A stretch of 64,000 nt of DNA from Athripsodes cinereus (lineage: Eukaryota > Arthropoda > Insecta > Trichoptera > Leptoceridae), in contig OX388319.1 in NCBI GenBank assembly GCA_947579605.1, positions 2,852,001 through 2,916,000 on the forward strand. Direction: 5' to 3'. Under the pieces are notes generated by a model that saw only the letters and a list, made by a program, of their open reading frames with translations, was not told the DNA's origin and made no database searches. Positions 54,291 to 64,000 of this stretch are shown in pieces (the first letter of the stretch is position 1; each line of letters opens with the position of its first letter). Both the position numbers and the translations under genes were made by a program.

Positions 54291-54749
54291 TTTCTTTACC
54301 AGGGATGGGGTGATTTATGTAAACTAAGATAAATTAAATTAGAATTTTCATATATCTTCAATTATAAAAAAAACTTTCTTTATATATGTATACATAAGCT
54401 CATAATATCATTGTACACACACGACATAAGCTTGAGAATGAAATAAGGAAAGTTATAGAAGATAAGCCAATCAATGCTTTAATAGAATTCACGTTATATT
54501 ATAGATTCTCTGCTCTGAAAGCTTTGTACAGATTTTTCTGAATAGACGACATTTTTGCTTTCATGTGATAATCGATAATTTTATAACAATGTATATAAAA
54601 GGGAAAACTGGGTAAATTAAAGTAAACGTATTGAGAAACGATTTCTTTATTATTTACAAAAAATAAATCATCAAATTGATTTACCTATCATTGACCTTGG
54701 TTTGCACTAGCCGCATGTGATAACTATAGTAAGAATTGATTCATTCACA

Positions 54750-54840
54750 ATGTCGATTGGCAATGTCCTGACAAGACGAAAGACATATCTCTCTCATGAA
54801 TAAAACGAAGAGTAGAATAAAACATTTGTTTTATTGAATT
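54750..54840 (+). repeat. R6-family right-arm fragment
   Basis: CGATTGGCAATGTCCTGACA, AGACGAAAGACATATCTCTC and GTAGAATAAAACATTTG align with the right arm of the 6626-6957 foldback, with GAAA and the following C/TC preserved. Confidence 0.55.
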
Positions 54841-54923
54841 CGCTAAGAATATTCGATTTTAAATTATATTGTACACTTTTCTTACTCATCTCAGCAAACA
54901 AATAGCTAGATAGATCCTGAAAC

Positions 54924-55010
54924 TCACTTCACTTCGCTCTTCAACACTCATCTAGGGAGAATATGCCAGAAACCAGCCTTCTCCTTTCAGAGCACCTCTT
55001 GCTACGACTT
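54924..55010 (-). pseudogene. R3 LINE 3' end remnant
   Basis: CTCTTCAACACTCATCTAGG, GAGAATATGCCAGAAACCAG and CAGAGCACCTCTTGCTACG follow the R3 order. Confidence 0.5.
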
Positions 55011-56438
55011 GATATTGGTTGCATATTAATGCAAATTGCTACTAATTAGTTACGGTTTCTAGCAACACTTGGATAAATTTAGGAATACCTACTTCATTCC
55101 AATTCCATATAAATTCTACATCTCGATATTTCAAAAGCCTGGTATCAAGAGATTTCAATTAAATTAAATTACAGAATCAACTTTTTATGTTAAAACAATC
55201 TTTAAAAATATTAATGAAAAGTAGAAATACGTGAGCTTTTTGAGCAACAATTATAAGCTTTCAGTCAAATTTTCAGTGTATTCTGCGATTTTCAGGACAA
55301 TGTTAAAAAATGATTTATTTCAATTATGATTACCATAAACTGTAATTGAAATTAAACATAATATGTAAAACCATTACAAAAAGGCTTCAATTTGAATTAC
55401 TTTAAATAAGGAAAATATCTTCTCAAACAAATATTGTGAAAAAAAGTACACCCGATTTAGCTCATTGATTATTATGTGAAATACTATTCCTTCCACACAA
55501 TGGATGTCATATTCTTGTGTAAATAGTTTCTTTTGTGTACTTGTAATAAAATTTTATGATGTAATCTTGTTAATCTCAACAAGATGAGTATAGAAATATT
55601 CAGAATTTTTATTCAAATTGGATTTTGTATGAAAAAAAATATAATCTTCGATAGAATCTTTATTATGTTTTTTTAGGGTTATTGATATTGGATGTTCGTA
55701 CGAGAGAGGAAATATAAATATATTTTTTGAATAGATTTTTAAGTCAGAGGTTCTGAAAGTACAATGGACAAGAATCTTTGGAAGAAGTATTTTAATCCAA
55801 TGGAACCCCGATCCAACTAGGATAAGAGGTAAATGATGTTTCTGTGAAGGTATGTTTAGATATAATATATGTAAGATAATTATAACGATTTTTTTTTTAA
55901 TTGATATTATATAATTTGAAATATGGATGGGGATGTTGATTCTAGATGTTAAAAAGCGCCTTTGAAAGGATATTATCACAATACGATGGCGTTATATAAA
56001 TTGTCATATTATCATTTTTTAATTAATCAACAGATATCGAACAAAAGCAGTTTGAAGCAGGAATGGTGGGATTTGTGAATTTAACATAACTAAAATTCAC
56101 ACATGCCAGCGTAAGTTGATTCGTAAGCATCAGTACACATTCCCTGTTACCTCTTGAAGGGAGTCTGCACAACATGTTGGTTGTGCAAATGAGGTTTCTG
56201 TTAAGTAAATTTTCTTTCAAGATTCATATATTTACTTCTTTTTTTAATTGCCTTGCTAGACCTGTCGGCACTCATTCGACCTCCCTTTCTTGTGTCAGTT
56301 GAAACAACTTCTTCACTTGGTGAATTTCTGTCAATTCTCCTATTTTCATAGCTAGCAAATTTACCTTCTTCCTACGTTATTTTTATTATAATACATATAA
56401 CAGCTAATTAGCAGAGCTATGATATAGCTTTTCTACAA
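55011..56438. other. No supported gene; long minus-strand frame at 55554-55979
   Basis: A 141-codon minus-strand frame (55554-55979) is rich in Ile, Lys, Ser, Phe and His and has no domain I recognise. Its length is slightly unusual for such AT-rich DNA, but there is no splice, signal or homology support. The remainder is unremarkable. Confidence 0.35.
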
Positions 56439-56540
56439 AAGCTACTACTACTACTATACCATCACGGCATATCCCACAAGTGGGGTAGCCAGCAGCTGCA
56501 TGTAAGAAACATGCAAACTGTCCTCTACAAAAGCTTTAAT
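56439..56540 (-). mobile_element. R1 tail-half fragment
   Basis: CTACTACTACTACTATACCA, CACGGCATATCCCACAAGTG and CATGTAAGAAACATGCAAAC. Nearly identical to the 3' third of the 36383 and 46791 copies, so recently truncated or inserted. Confidence 0.75.
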
Positions 56541-57304
56541 ACAAATGTGGTTTTGAGATCATCCAAGTTCACGCCCTCTTTCTAAAGTTTAGTGCTATCG
56601 CCATCTCTGCCAGTTAAATATAATTAATTAATCTCGGGAATCTTAGCGTGCTTAACGCGTTATTTAAGATATTGTCGTTCTAGTGTTATCCAGAGTACCA
56701 TTACAGATACCATTACTAGTTATTATAGAGAAGTGGGAACATATTCTGTATAAGTATGCGACACATACCTACAGTAATACACATATTATTGCAGAATAAT
56801 ATAAGAGTACTGATATCATTTTATAGTACGTGATCTGAGTGTTAGTACCTACTGCAGTATATTCACTGCAGAATGGCAGACTGCATATGAAAACATACAA
56901 ATATAGTTTTTTTAAGGTATGATTGTATGCACCAACGTAAATGACGTTTAATGTACATACATATTATTATTGGATTATTTGTAAACTTTTTTGCCTCATT
57001 GACTTGACATATTTGTGTTAGATCGACCATAAATTTGTCTGTATCTTCGTTGTGATCATTACTTTAACTGTCACACTCTTCCAAAGTAATCAGCTGATCT
57101 AATCTGTTATATGTCATTTGGTGGTTTTAGCTGGCTACCCTTTCAGGCTGCCCACTAATACGGTACATTATGTGTAGAAAAATTTGATGGATTAGAAATT
57201 AAAATTGGATTAATGGAAGTGCTCTGAATTGCGCTCTTTCCAGACGATTGGTGGGTCTTTCAATGTTTTCAATAAGGTGACATTATCTTTCATTATGACG
57301 TCAA
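56541..57304. other. No gene seen
   Basis: AT-rich sequence, no recognised repeat or gene. Confidence 0.45.
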
Positions 57305-57453
57305 AAGCAAAAATCTTAAATCTTTCGGTGACAATTCGGAGGATTCTCCGAAGAAATATTCGAATGAATTATGAATTCGAACGAAGGCATTCATTCGAAT
57401 ACTTCTTCGGAGAATACTCCGAACTGTCGCCGAAAGATTTAAGATTTTTGCTT
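57305..57453. mobile_element. Palindromic MITE
   Basis: AAGCAAAAATCTTAAATCTT at the left is exactly inverted at the right end. Complementarity continues through the TCGGAG and CTCCGAAGAA blocks to ATTCGAATGAAT/ATTCATTCGAAT, giving arms of about 65 bp and a short loop. The frames found on both strands here are products of the palindrome. No clear duplication. Confidence 0.75.
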
Positions 57454-59119
57454 GAGGATTGATGATTGACGTTCGCATCCAGCTGTTTGGTCGCCGCAAA
57501 TGAAGAAAAAAAGGATGATTATTCTTTACATGTGTCATTTTATCATGGGAACGGAAGTTTTCAAAAGCCGTAATAAGTAAAATCACCAGTAGGACTATTA
57601 AACATTTTATTTTATTTTGATTTCTTTTGTTTTCGAGGTCAATAATGTGAGTGAATCATTGAAACTGTTTGAACTTAAAACAAATGTAATAAACATCGAC
57701 ATTGTGAGCAAATATAAAACATCAATATTTCTGGCAAAATTTTACACATGATTTGAACTTCATAAAACTATGTTCTATTTTCAAATCAAAGCGTTGAAAT
57801 TTACTCCGCGTTAAAAAGAGATAAAGATAATTCTTATTTTTACAAAAGTTGTCATATTATAACGAGTGTACTATAGTCACCTTCATGAAGAACTATTTTT
57901 ATTACCTCAGGCAAATCCCATAAGGATCATGTTGGTAAAAGAGATGGAGCAACATAATCAAATAACTAGCAACGTATGTACACCGTACATGCTTTGTACG
58001 GTGTTTCTCACCTATATAGAAATAATGTTATGTGTAGTTGTTGGGAGCGTTACACTTTAGGAGGAAAAATCTCAACGAGGATTTTCCCACTTAGGTGAAT
58101 GTATCTCAATTGGAAAACTTGCTAATGTCAAAATATTTTTTTTATTACTTAATAATATAAATTTTAAAATACTTTACTTTTCTAAATTAAATTTGTACAA
58201 AAGGCGTACATACCTATATATTCCAAAATATTATGTTTGGTTTTATTTTATATCTTTTTGTGCAATATATATTTATTATTTTTACATATTTTGCAAGCCT
58301 TTTTTGCAGGGTGACATTTTCGGGTAAGTAATAATAATAACTGACACAAAATTGTGTGACTGACATGGAAACGGCAGAAATTGATTTGAAATGACACAGA
58401 AATTAGGGACACCAGCAAAAAACAGGTTAAGCTTAGCATATTATGTGGCCATGTGGCTTGAAATACCAGGTGAAAACTCTGAGGAATCGAATGCGATATT
58501 TCAAAAATAACAATAATTTTCACGATGTCTTTCACTTAACCTAACCTGGGAACTTTTTCCTTCTTTTAATTTTTTTTTTATTATTATTTCTACTACTAAA
58601 CTACTATATCAAGGAATAATCCGAGAATGTTGATAATTAAAAAAAATGGCGTATTATCCTTGTTTTATAAAACCAAATTCACCTAACAAATACGAATGAT
58701 CTTTAAGAATGAGAGAAGCTGTAGAGGGTGTTTTTTTATGAAGGATATTATTTGTTAATATTTTAATACAACACAAATATATTTTTATTATATTCTATTT
58801 CATTATATTGCAATAAAGTTTTGATATTATTTTTTCCAAGAAAATCGACAGGGTGTCAAATTGTGTCATCATTATAATCCATCAACTTATATTCATATCC
58901 AATATCTCAAACCCTTCTGACTCATTTCCTCTTCGATAATGAAATCTTTTTTATTATTATTGAATGTACTATCACTTTTATAGACCAATATTTTATATCC
59001 CTATTTGCAATAAAAATAATTTTGTTTGCTTGTTTGTAGATGTGTATGTGTATGAATTGAAAGGAAAAAACATATTTAATCATCTGCTTTAGAGTAACGA
59101 CAATTTGAATATTTTTTAT
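57454..59119. other. No supported gene
   Basis: The 95-codon frame at 58248-58535 (minus) has a hydrophobic middle but no recognised family. Otherwise AT-rich with poly-T/A runs. Confidence 0.4.
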
Positions 59120-59300
59120 TAAAAAAATCCCAGACGAAGAACAGTTCTCCCAATCTTTTCTATAAAAGCAAGGTATTTGTAAAACCTGACGTAAAAGACA
59201 ATTAACGTCTACAATTCAGCGATGAGGCGTGTCACACATCCCGGAAGTCTTGTTCTTAAATGGTACAGAGAGGACAAACATGCATGTTTATTACTTTTCA
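59120..59300 (+). mobile_element. R1 SINE-like element, diverged
   Basis: GAACAGTTCTCCCAATCTTT, ATTCAGCGATGAGGCGTGTC, GGTACAGAGAGGACAAACAT. The tail is lost. Confidence 0.65.
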
Positions 59301-60689
59301 TTATATTATTTTTGTGTAAGGGTTAAAGGTTGACTCGAAGACACTGCTCAGCAACAAGTCCGCCATAAATTCTGGCCATTAAAGATTTATTTATTTTAAA
59401 ACATTATATTGGTAAATTATTCCAGCATTTTTCATGTGTCAAAAAGTCAGTTAGATAACATTTGATATATTTTTATGCTTATATATAATGAGTTACAATC
59501 CATTGGATTGGTCTGCAACGAGTTTGGTTTTTACATACCGTATTTAACGACTAATGGTGTACTAAAAAAAGCAAAAAAAGTAATTTAAATGCATTTAGTG
59601 AATTCTACCAATCTTTTTTTTTGCGTTGGTCTGTTAATATATTAAATATTATTATTTGTTTCAATATGTTAGCCGGGTCTCAAAAATAGTCTCTGCGGGA
59701 TGCGAGCTAGACCTTCTTGATGTTCACAATATTACGATAGTTGTAAAATTTATTGTTAAATAAAAAAAATATCAAAATATATATCGGGTATTAATACTAG
59801 TAATATAAAAATTATGATACATTTATTACTTATGTATTTAATTTTGCAATATTATTAAATGAAGACTTAACTGAAAACGATTGACGATAAATTCTTGGAA
59901 GGTTCTCGTATATATTAACTGTTCAATGCCATAACCCAACATGTTGAAAATTTTGATATAATAGTCGTTCGGGTGGTATTTTTAGTCAATCGTTTAGTAT
60001 TATCAGTTGCTCACTTAGCACTAACAACTGTATCTCATTTTTCGCAGCTCTGTTATTTTATTTATTTATAATAATACATACGGCTTACGCCTTTAATACA
60101 TAGTTACAAACAATAATTGCACAACACCACCATCGTATCAAATTAAAACTCAAAACAAAATAAAATATACTGCATCATTTCAAATTACAAAAACAAAAAT
60201 TAAACACATTGTGTCACACAAACCATAGAATAAAATTACAACATGAATTATGAATTTGTTGTCATCCGATATTAGTCACCAACAACTCTATTTGTCGCAC
60301 AAATAGGTAGTATTGTCAAATGGTTGACCATTTGTTTTTTCTGTCGCCAATTTAAATATTATCCTTATTTAATAATATTCTATTAGTTATAAATACACTA
60401 TAAATAGAAGAAAAAAAAACATTATAACAACCATTACTTTAGTTTACTGTAATAAAAAATTAAAATAAAAAGCATTGACCTTTAGTAAGCATATGACAAA
60501 ATGTCAAGTTTTTTTACTAAATATTATATTCGAAATTTGAAATGTTTATTTTATTTAAACCCATAACGGCCCGGGTGGTATAACCTGGATCATATTTTGT
60601 GCATGTTAAATGATTTCATCGCTATGTTGAAAAATTGCATTAGTGAAAAACTTGACATTTTGTCGTATAATAAATAGTAAACTATCTAC
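59301..60689. other. No gene seen; LINE 3'-like tail at 60050-60200
   Basis: TTATTTTATTTATTTATAAT followed by CATACGGCTTACGCCTTTAA is a LINE-like 3' end in minus orientation, of the same type as the insert at 24003-24113. The rest is AT-rich. Confidence 0.4.
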
Positions 60690-61405
60690 CTTAGCCGTCA
60701 CGGGATATCCCACAATGGGTCAGACAGCTGACCAACCGCACGTCGTTAACATACTATGCTAGCTTTCCTCTAAATGCCATTAATAAATAAAAAAATCAAG
60801 ATGAAAGGCGGCATTTAATAGCGCTGCAAGGCTTATCTTCCGCTAGGATAACGGTTGTCACATCACACCTCTGCTGGAAAAGTTGCACTGGTTAAAAGAG
60901 TTAGTGAAAGGGTCCAATACAAACTGTGCTTTACGGTCTATAAGGCTTTGAATAATATGGTACCTCAGTCACTTTCAGAGCTCTTATTCTCTGAACACCT
61001 GCAAGTAGACCCCTACGCTCAGTAAAGACATCCACCAATATGCTGGACGAGATCAATAGAGCAAACAAATCCTGCTTCTATGATAAGGCTTTTGGCGTCG
61101 CTGGATCCGTCATCTGGAACCGATTCTCCGAGGTCTTTCGTAATAACCAGTCAATTACAACGTTCAGGAGCAAGTTGAAATAATCGCCCTTCCATCATAG
61201 TTTCCCGTGCCCTTGAGATGGATGCCTGATTAATCGGCGCCAACTAAATCATCCAATATACAATCATACATACCATGTGTCACCGCTGAATTGTAGATGC
61301 TAGTAGTCTTATTATGTGAGATTTTACGAACAATTGCCTTTTACAGGCCACGCGAGAACATATAGAAAAGAGTGGGTGTCCATTGTTCACCGAAAACTCC
61401 AGGGG
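60690..61405 (-). mobile_element. R1 element split by a LINE fragment
   Basis: The tail half (GCCGTCACGGGATATCCCAC to ATCAAGATGAAAGGCGG) ends near 60806. The 5' half resumes near 61268 (CACCGCTGAATTGTAGATG, GCCTTTTACAGGCCACGCGA, AAAGAGTGGGTGTCC). The intervening segment is a plus-oriented LINE fragment. Confidence 0.65.
60807..61267 (+). pseudogene. CR1/L2-like LINE C-terminal fragment nested in R1
   Basis: Broken frames give a LHWLKELVKGSNTNCAL-type block, then SCFYDKAFGVAGSVIWNRFS and TTFRSKLK before a stop. These match the KSLHWLPVxxRIxFK, RAFSVAGPxLWNxLP and FKSKLKT motifs of CR1/L2-type proteins. A different subfamily from the 15.5- and 46.5-kb fragments. Confidence 0.6.
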
Positions 61406-61932
61406 GTACGATCGACCTTTTCATTATTATTAATATTTTAAGTGAATATCTGAAATCTTAATTTAGTCAATAGTTGTCTACGTGACTGCGTAGTAGGTAA
61501 GTAGTAGCGATATGGTTTTCTAAGTATTTTGACGAGTCGGCCGTCCGCTTCTAAGTAAGAACTGTTTGACATTAACTCCCCTCCATATACCATCGTCAAT
61601 CTCGTGGGAAATCATTGGGAAAACGTTTTGTGGGTCGAAATATTTGATATCTGAGTTATAGATAGATAGTAGAAATAACAGGTTGAATTATTAAATAGCA
61701 GTATTAAACGCTTTTTTACATACACGATATCATTCGAAGGAAAAATTTAAGCTGTTATTAATATCAATAGTGAAACATCACACTTTGAAATTGGAAGCTT
61801 AACTTTGGTAACTATAAATTTATAGAAAATCCATTAGATATTGCACTTAAACTTAAAATATTGCATATTAATCTAATTTAAATTGACATTAAGGAGTACC
61901 TAGATAATTTTCTATTCGTAAGCAAATGCTTT

Positions 61933-62205
61933 TACGAGGAAAGAAATTTTGAACGACGTAAGAATGACAAAGAGGATATACTTGAAAGAAAGGATGTGAT
62001 GAAGCGCGAGCATCCGAGAACCACGTGGCTTGATCAAATTATCAAGGATGGCCGTGTGTTGAGTAAAGAAACCGAGGTGCGTGCATGAGAAATTGTATGA
62101 ATGTGGAGGAAGCGAAGGACGAATGTAAAGATAGATATATTTGGCGTTCCGTGCTCTCTGCCTACCCCACTTGGGACACGGCATGAGGATAATATAGTAT
62201 AGTAT
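61933..62205 (+). mobile_element. R2-family LINE, 5'-truncated, with 12-bp target duplication
   Basis: AGCAAATGCTTT occurs at 61921-61932 and 62206-62217 and brackets a 273-bp insertion. The insertion encodes broken TKRIYLKE, REPRGLIKLSRMAVC-type frames and the NVEEAKDECKD block. It ends CCCCACTTGGGACACGGCAT, then AATATAGTATAGTAT. The duplication fixes both ends and shows that the element ends in a TAGTA-type repeat and not in poly(A). Minus-strand frames here are shadows. Confidence 0.85.
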
Positions 62206-62524
62206 AGCAAATGCTTTGATTTACATAGTATTATGGAATGGCAATATGGCGCACCCTTGTTTCACTATTTTGATCATAATTCATGAAGACAAAAAATCAC
62301 ATGTTTGAACACAGAGACCATGCAGTGACACTGATTCCTTTCGTTTTTCAAATATTTGGGCGGTGCTGTAAAATTATTTTACACATACAATGATACTATC
62401 AAATACAATCAATGTAGGTACAATATTTTCTTCCAAGTTTCTCTCAATTTCATAACGACAACGACTAACAATCTACTGTGAAGAATCAATTTAATTGTAT
62501 AATTTTTAAAATATAACAGAAGAC

Positions 62525-62733
62525 GTATAAGGAAAGCCGTGGAGAATTGGTCTCCCACTCTTTTCCGTAAGTTTTCGAGTGTCCTGTAAAAGGCAGGTAT
62601 TTGAAAAAAACAAAGACATTTTACATCTTAAATTCAGCGATGAGAGTACAGCTCGCATGTTTATTACATGCAGTTGATCTGCTGGCTACCCTACGTGTGG
62701 GATATTATGCCGTGATGGTACAGATAGTATAAG
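62525..62733 (+). mobile_element. R1 SINE-like element with internal deletion
   Basis: Starts GTGGAGAATTGGTCTCCCAC (lacking ACCCGGTAAAG) and skips from TTCAGCGATGAG to GTACAGCTCGCATG, an internal deletion of about 50 bp. It ends GCCGTGATGGTACAGATAG. The flanks TATAAGGAAAG and TATAAGGGAAAAG suggest a duplication. Confidence 0.8.
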
Positions 62734-62779
62734 GGAAAAGAACCTATAGAAAAAGGGACTGGGATACAGACGCTAAATT

Positions 62780-63007
62780 TTGAGTGATAAAATTATTCTT
62801 GACCGTCCGTTTGAAGGCGTGAAGAGTGGGGCAGACTATTCCAACAGCGAGAACCGTGAACTGAAAATGAGTTCCAGGTATGTCCTATTATCGTCAAAAG
62901 ACACTCGCCATTGGATCACAAGGGTAAGCCATAACTTGAAAATATTCAAAGATTGCTTTAAGTTAATATGGAGAACACGTAGAGCACGAAGAGTTTTAGA
63001 CAAGTGA
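62780..63007 (+). other. Unrecognised short open frame
   Basis: The frame begins at TTG with no ATG before residue 30. It encodes a hydrophilic, basic-ended peptide (RPFEGVKSGADYSNSENREL, later LIWRTRRARRVLDK) and is less AT-rich than the flanks. AAGGGTAAGCC at about 62917 could be a donor. It may be an exon or transposon remnant, and is not supported enough to be called a gene. Confidence 0.2.
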
Positions 63008-63689
63008 CAAAGCAATTCGAAAATCTAGTAATTTTCAGACATTCTAAAATTTATTTCGGATTTCGGTATTCTCTTTGTAAAAGAAACAGCTAATAAGCTA
63101 TTGGTAATAGTCTATTGTTTTGAAGTAAAAATTAAATTAAAAATCAAAATTTATTTCTGAAAATCAGTTAAATATTTGCATAAAATTCTGAAGATTTTTA
63201 TAGAATTTTAAAGCATTTATCGATGTTAAAAATTAGAGGGAATTTCTGAAGAATTTTCATACCTGCAGGGGACGGAATATTTATGTTTGCTTGAAAATTT
63301 TCCGAAGATATAAGTAAATTCTATCACTAGAAAATCAATAGAATTTGGAAAATTTGCTAAATTGACGATATAAAACTTTATATTTTATGATAAAGGAGGT
63401 ATTTTCAATATTTGTATTTTCAACTAAGAAAGAATGTCGCGAGAGCGAAATAAAATAATAGAATTTAAAGCACAAAATAATACATTTTTCTTCATGTCCC
63501 CAGAATGGAAGAGGTACACTGCTTTTCCTGTAAATTTTCGGGCGTCCTGTTATAGTATCATACACAATACGTTAAACATCTCGGAATAAAACTCCTACTC
63601 ATTTCTATTACATGTAATAAAGTGAGTTGTATAAATCATTTCATATCATCATATAATTTCCGAATAGTAGGGTAGCCAACAGACCAACT
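63008..63689. other. No gene seen; faint R1 traces
   Basis: AT-rich. 63500-63560 (TAAATTTTCGGGCGTCCTGT) and 63663-63695 (GTAGGGTAGCCAACAGACCA) keep short R1-like words in opposite orientations. Confidence 0.35.
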
Positions 63690-63900
63690 GCGGTCCATGA
63701 ACTACATGGCTTGACCACGTGGATCAAATTCTCAAGGAAAGTCGCGTGTTGAATAGCGTCATCAGCATGCATGTATGAGAAACTGAATGAATGTAAAGGA
63801 AGCGTAAGAAGTTTGTATGGATAGATCTATGTTATGTCGTTCCGATCTATCTGCCTAACCCACCTACGACACGGTGTGAGGGCATACATAGATAGATAGA
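63690..63900 (+). pseudogene. R2-family LINE 3' fragment
   Basis: CATGGCTTGACCACGTGGAT, TCAAATTCTCAAGGAAAGTC, AATGTAAAGGAAGCGTAAGA and CACGGTGTGAGGGCATACAT, then GATAGATAGATAG. A decayed C-terminus plus tail; starts abruptly at 5'. Confidence 0.65.
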
Positions 63901-64000
63901 ATATTATATAGTTCTCTTACCGTATTTCTTATTATATTTTGGTAATATATATCCTTCATTTAATCTAAATTAATTTTATCTAAAAAGTAATTGTCACCCA

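Noticed and set aside
55554..55979. 141-residue minus-strand ORF
   Set aside because: No domain, no splice or start context, and composition (Ile, Lys, Phe, Ser) as expected for AT-rich noncoding DNA. Kept only as a note in the interval entry.
57229..57586. Opposing ORFs with similar peptides (AKILNLSVT-type) on both strands
   Set aside because: They are produced by the palindromic MITE at 57305-57453, not by paired genes.
61912..62184. 90-residue minus-strand ORF
   Set aside because: Antisense to the R2 insertion bounded by the AGCAAATGCTTT duplication.

Overview
This window looks like AT-rich, intron- and repeat-dominated nuclear DNA of an arthropod, most likely an insect. No taxon-diagnostic gene is present, so that call rests on the repeat content: RTE-type, CR1/L2-type and other non-LTR retrotransposon ends, a piggyBac relic, hAT-like and mariner-like MITEs, a Helitron-like end, and degenerate hammerhead-bearing foldback elements resembling Penelope-like retroelements. 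There are no operons, rRNA genes or CRISPR arrays. Almost all short open frames are chance or repeat-derived.

Host coding evidence is thin. The best candidate is one exon on the minus strand (49069-49878), with a strong acceptor, a GTAAGT donor and a basic, Cys-clustered protein I do not recognise. It is broken by a one-base frame change near 49770 that could be an assembly error. A short ORF at 51065-51301 (signal-peptide-like start) and one at 62780-63007 are weak candidates.

The rest is mobile DNA. A family of about 30 SINE-like copies (called R1 here, about 250 bp, TAG-repeat tail) is scattered on both strands. It shares its last ~36 bases with a LINE family (R2) whose 3' fragments lie at about 12.2, 23.1, 23.9, 38.5, 62.0 and 63.8 kb, which points to a SINE-LINE partnership. 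The largest protein-coding element is a 5'-truncated RTE-clade reverse transcriptase (41901-43448) with an 11-bp target duplication. It lies 370 bp from a piggyBac-like relic (40078-41532) that has inverted ends and an intron. A pogo/jerky-like internal-deletion derivative with a PHD-like zinc-finger remnant is at 34464-35412.

The most unusual signal is a set of snap-back insertions (6626-6957, 17251-17503, 53615-53812, and an inverted repeat at 37430-37640) plus related fragments. Their arms or flanks carry a common hammerhead-ribozyme-like layout: a core resembling CTGATGA with an added T, a stem-loop, GAAA, a short self-complementary stem III ending in T, then C. Three of these insertions have 10-13 bp target duplications and two share an asymmetric 5' head. 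One (17251-17503) has inserted into another hammerhead-like element.

Nested insertions are unusually readable. A hAT-like element interrupts repeat R5 and the second R5 copy supplies the empty site. LINE fragments interrupt R1 and R2 copies. A 101-bp tandem array has grown inside an R1 copy. Other tandem arrays have 160-bp, 86-bp and 57-bp periods.
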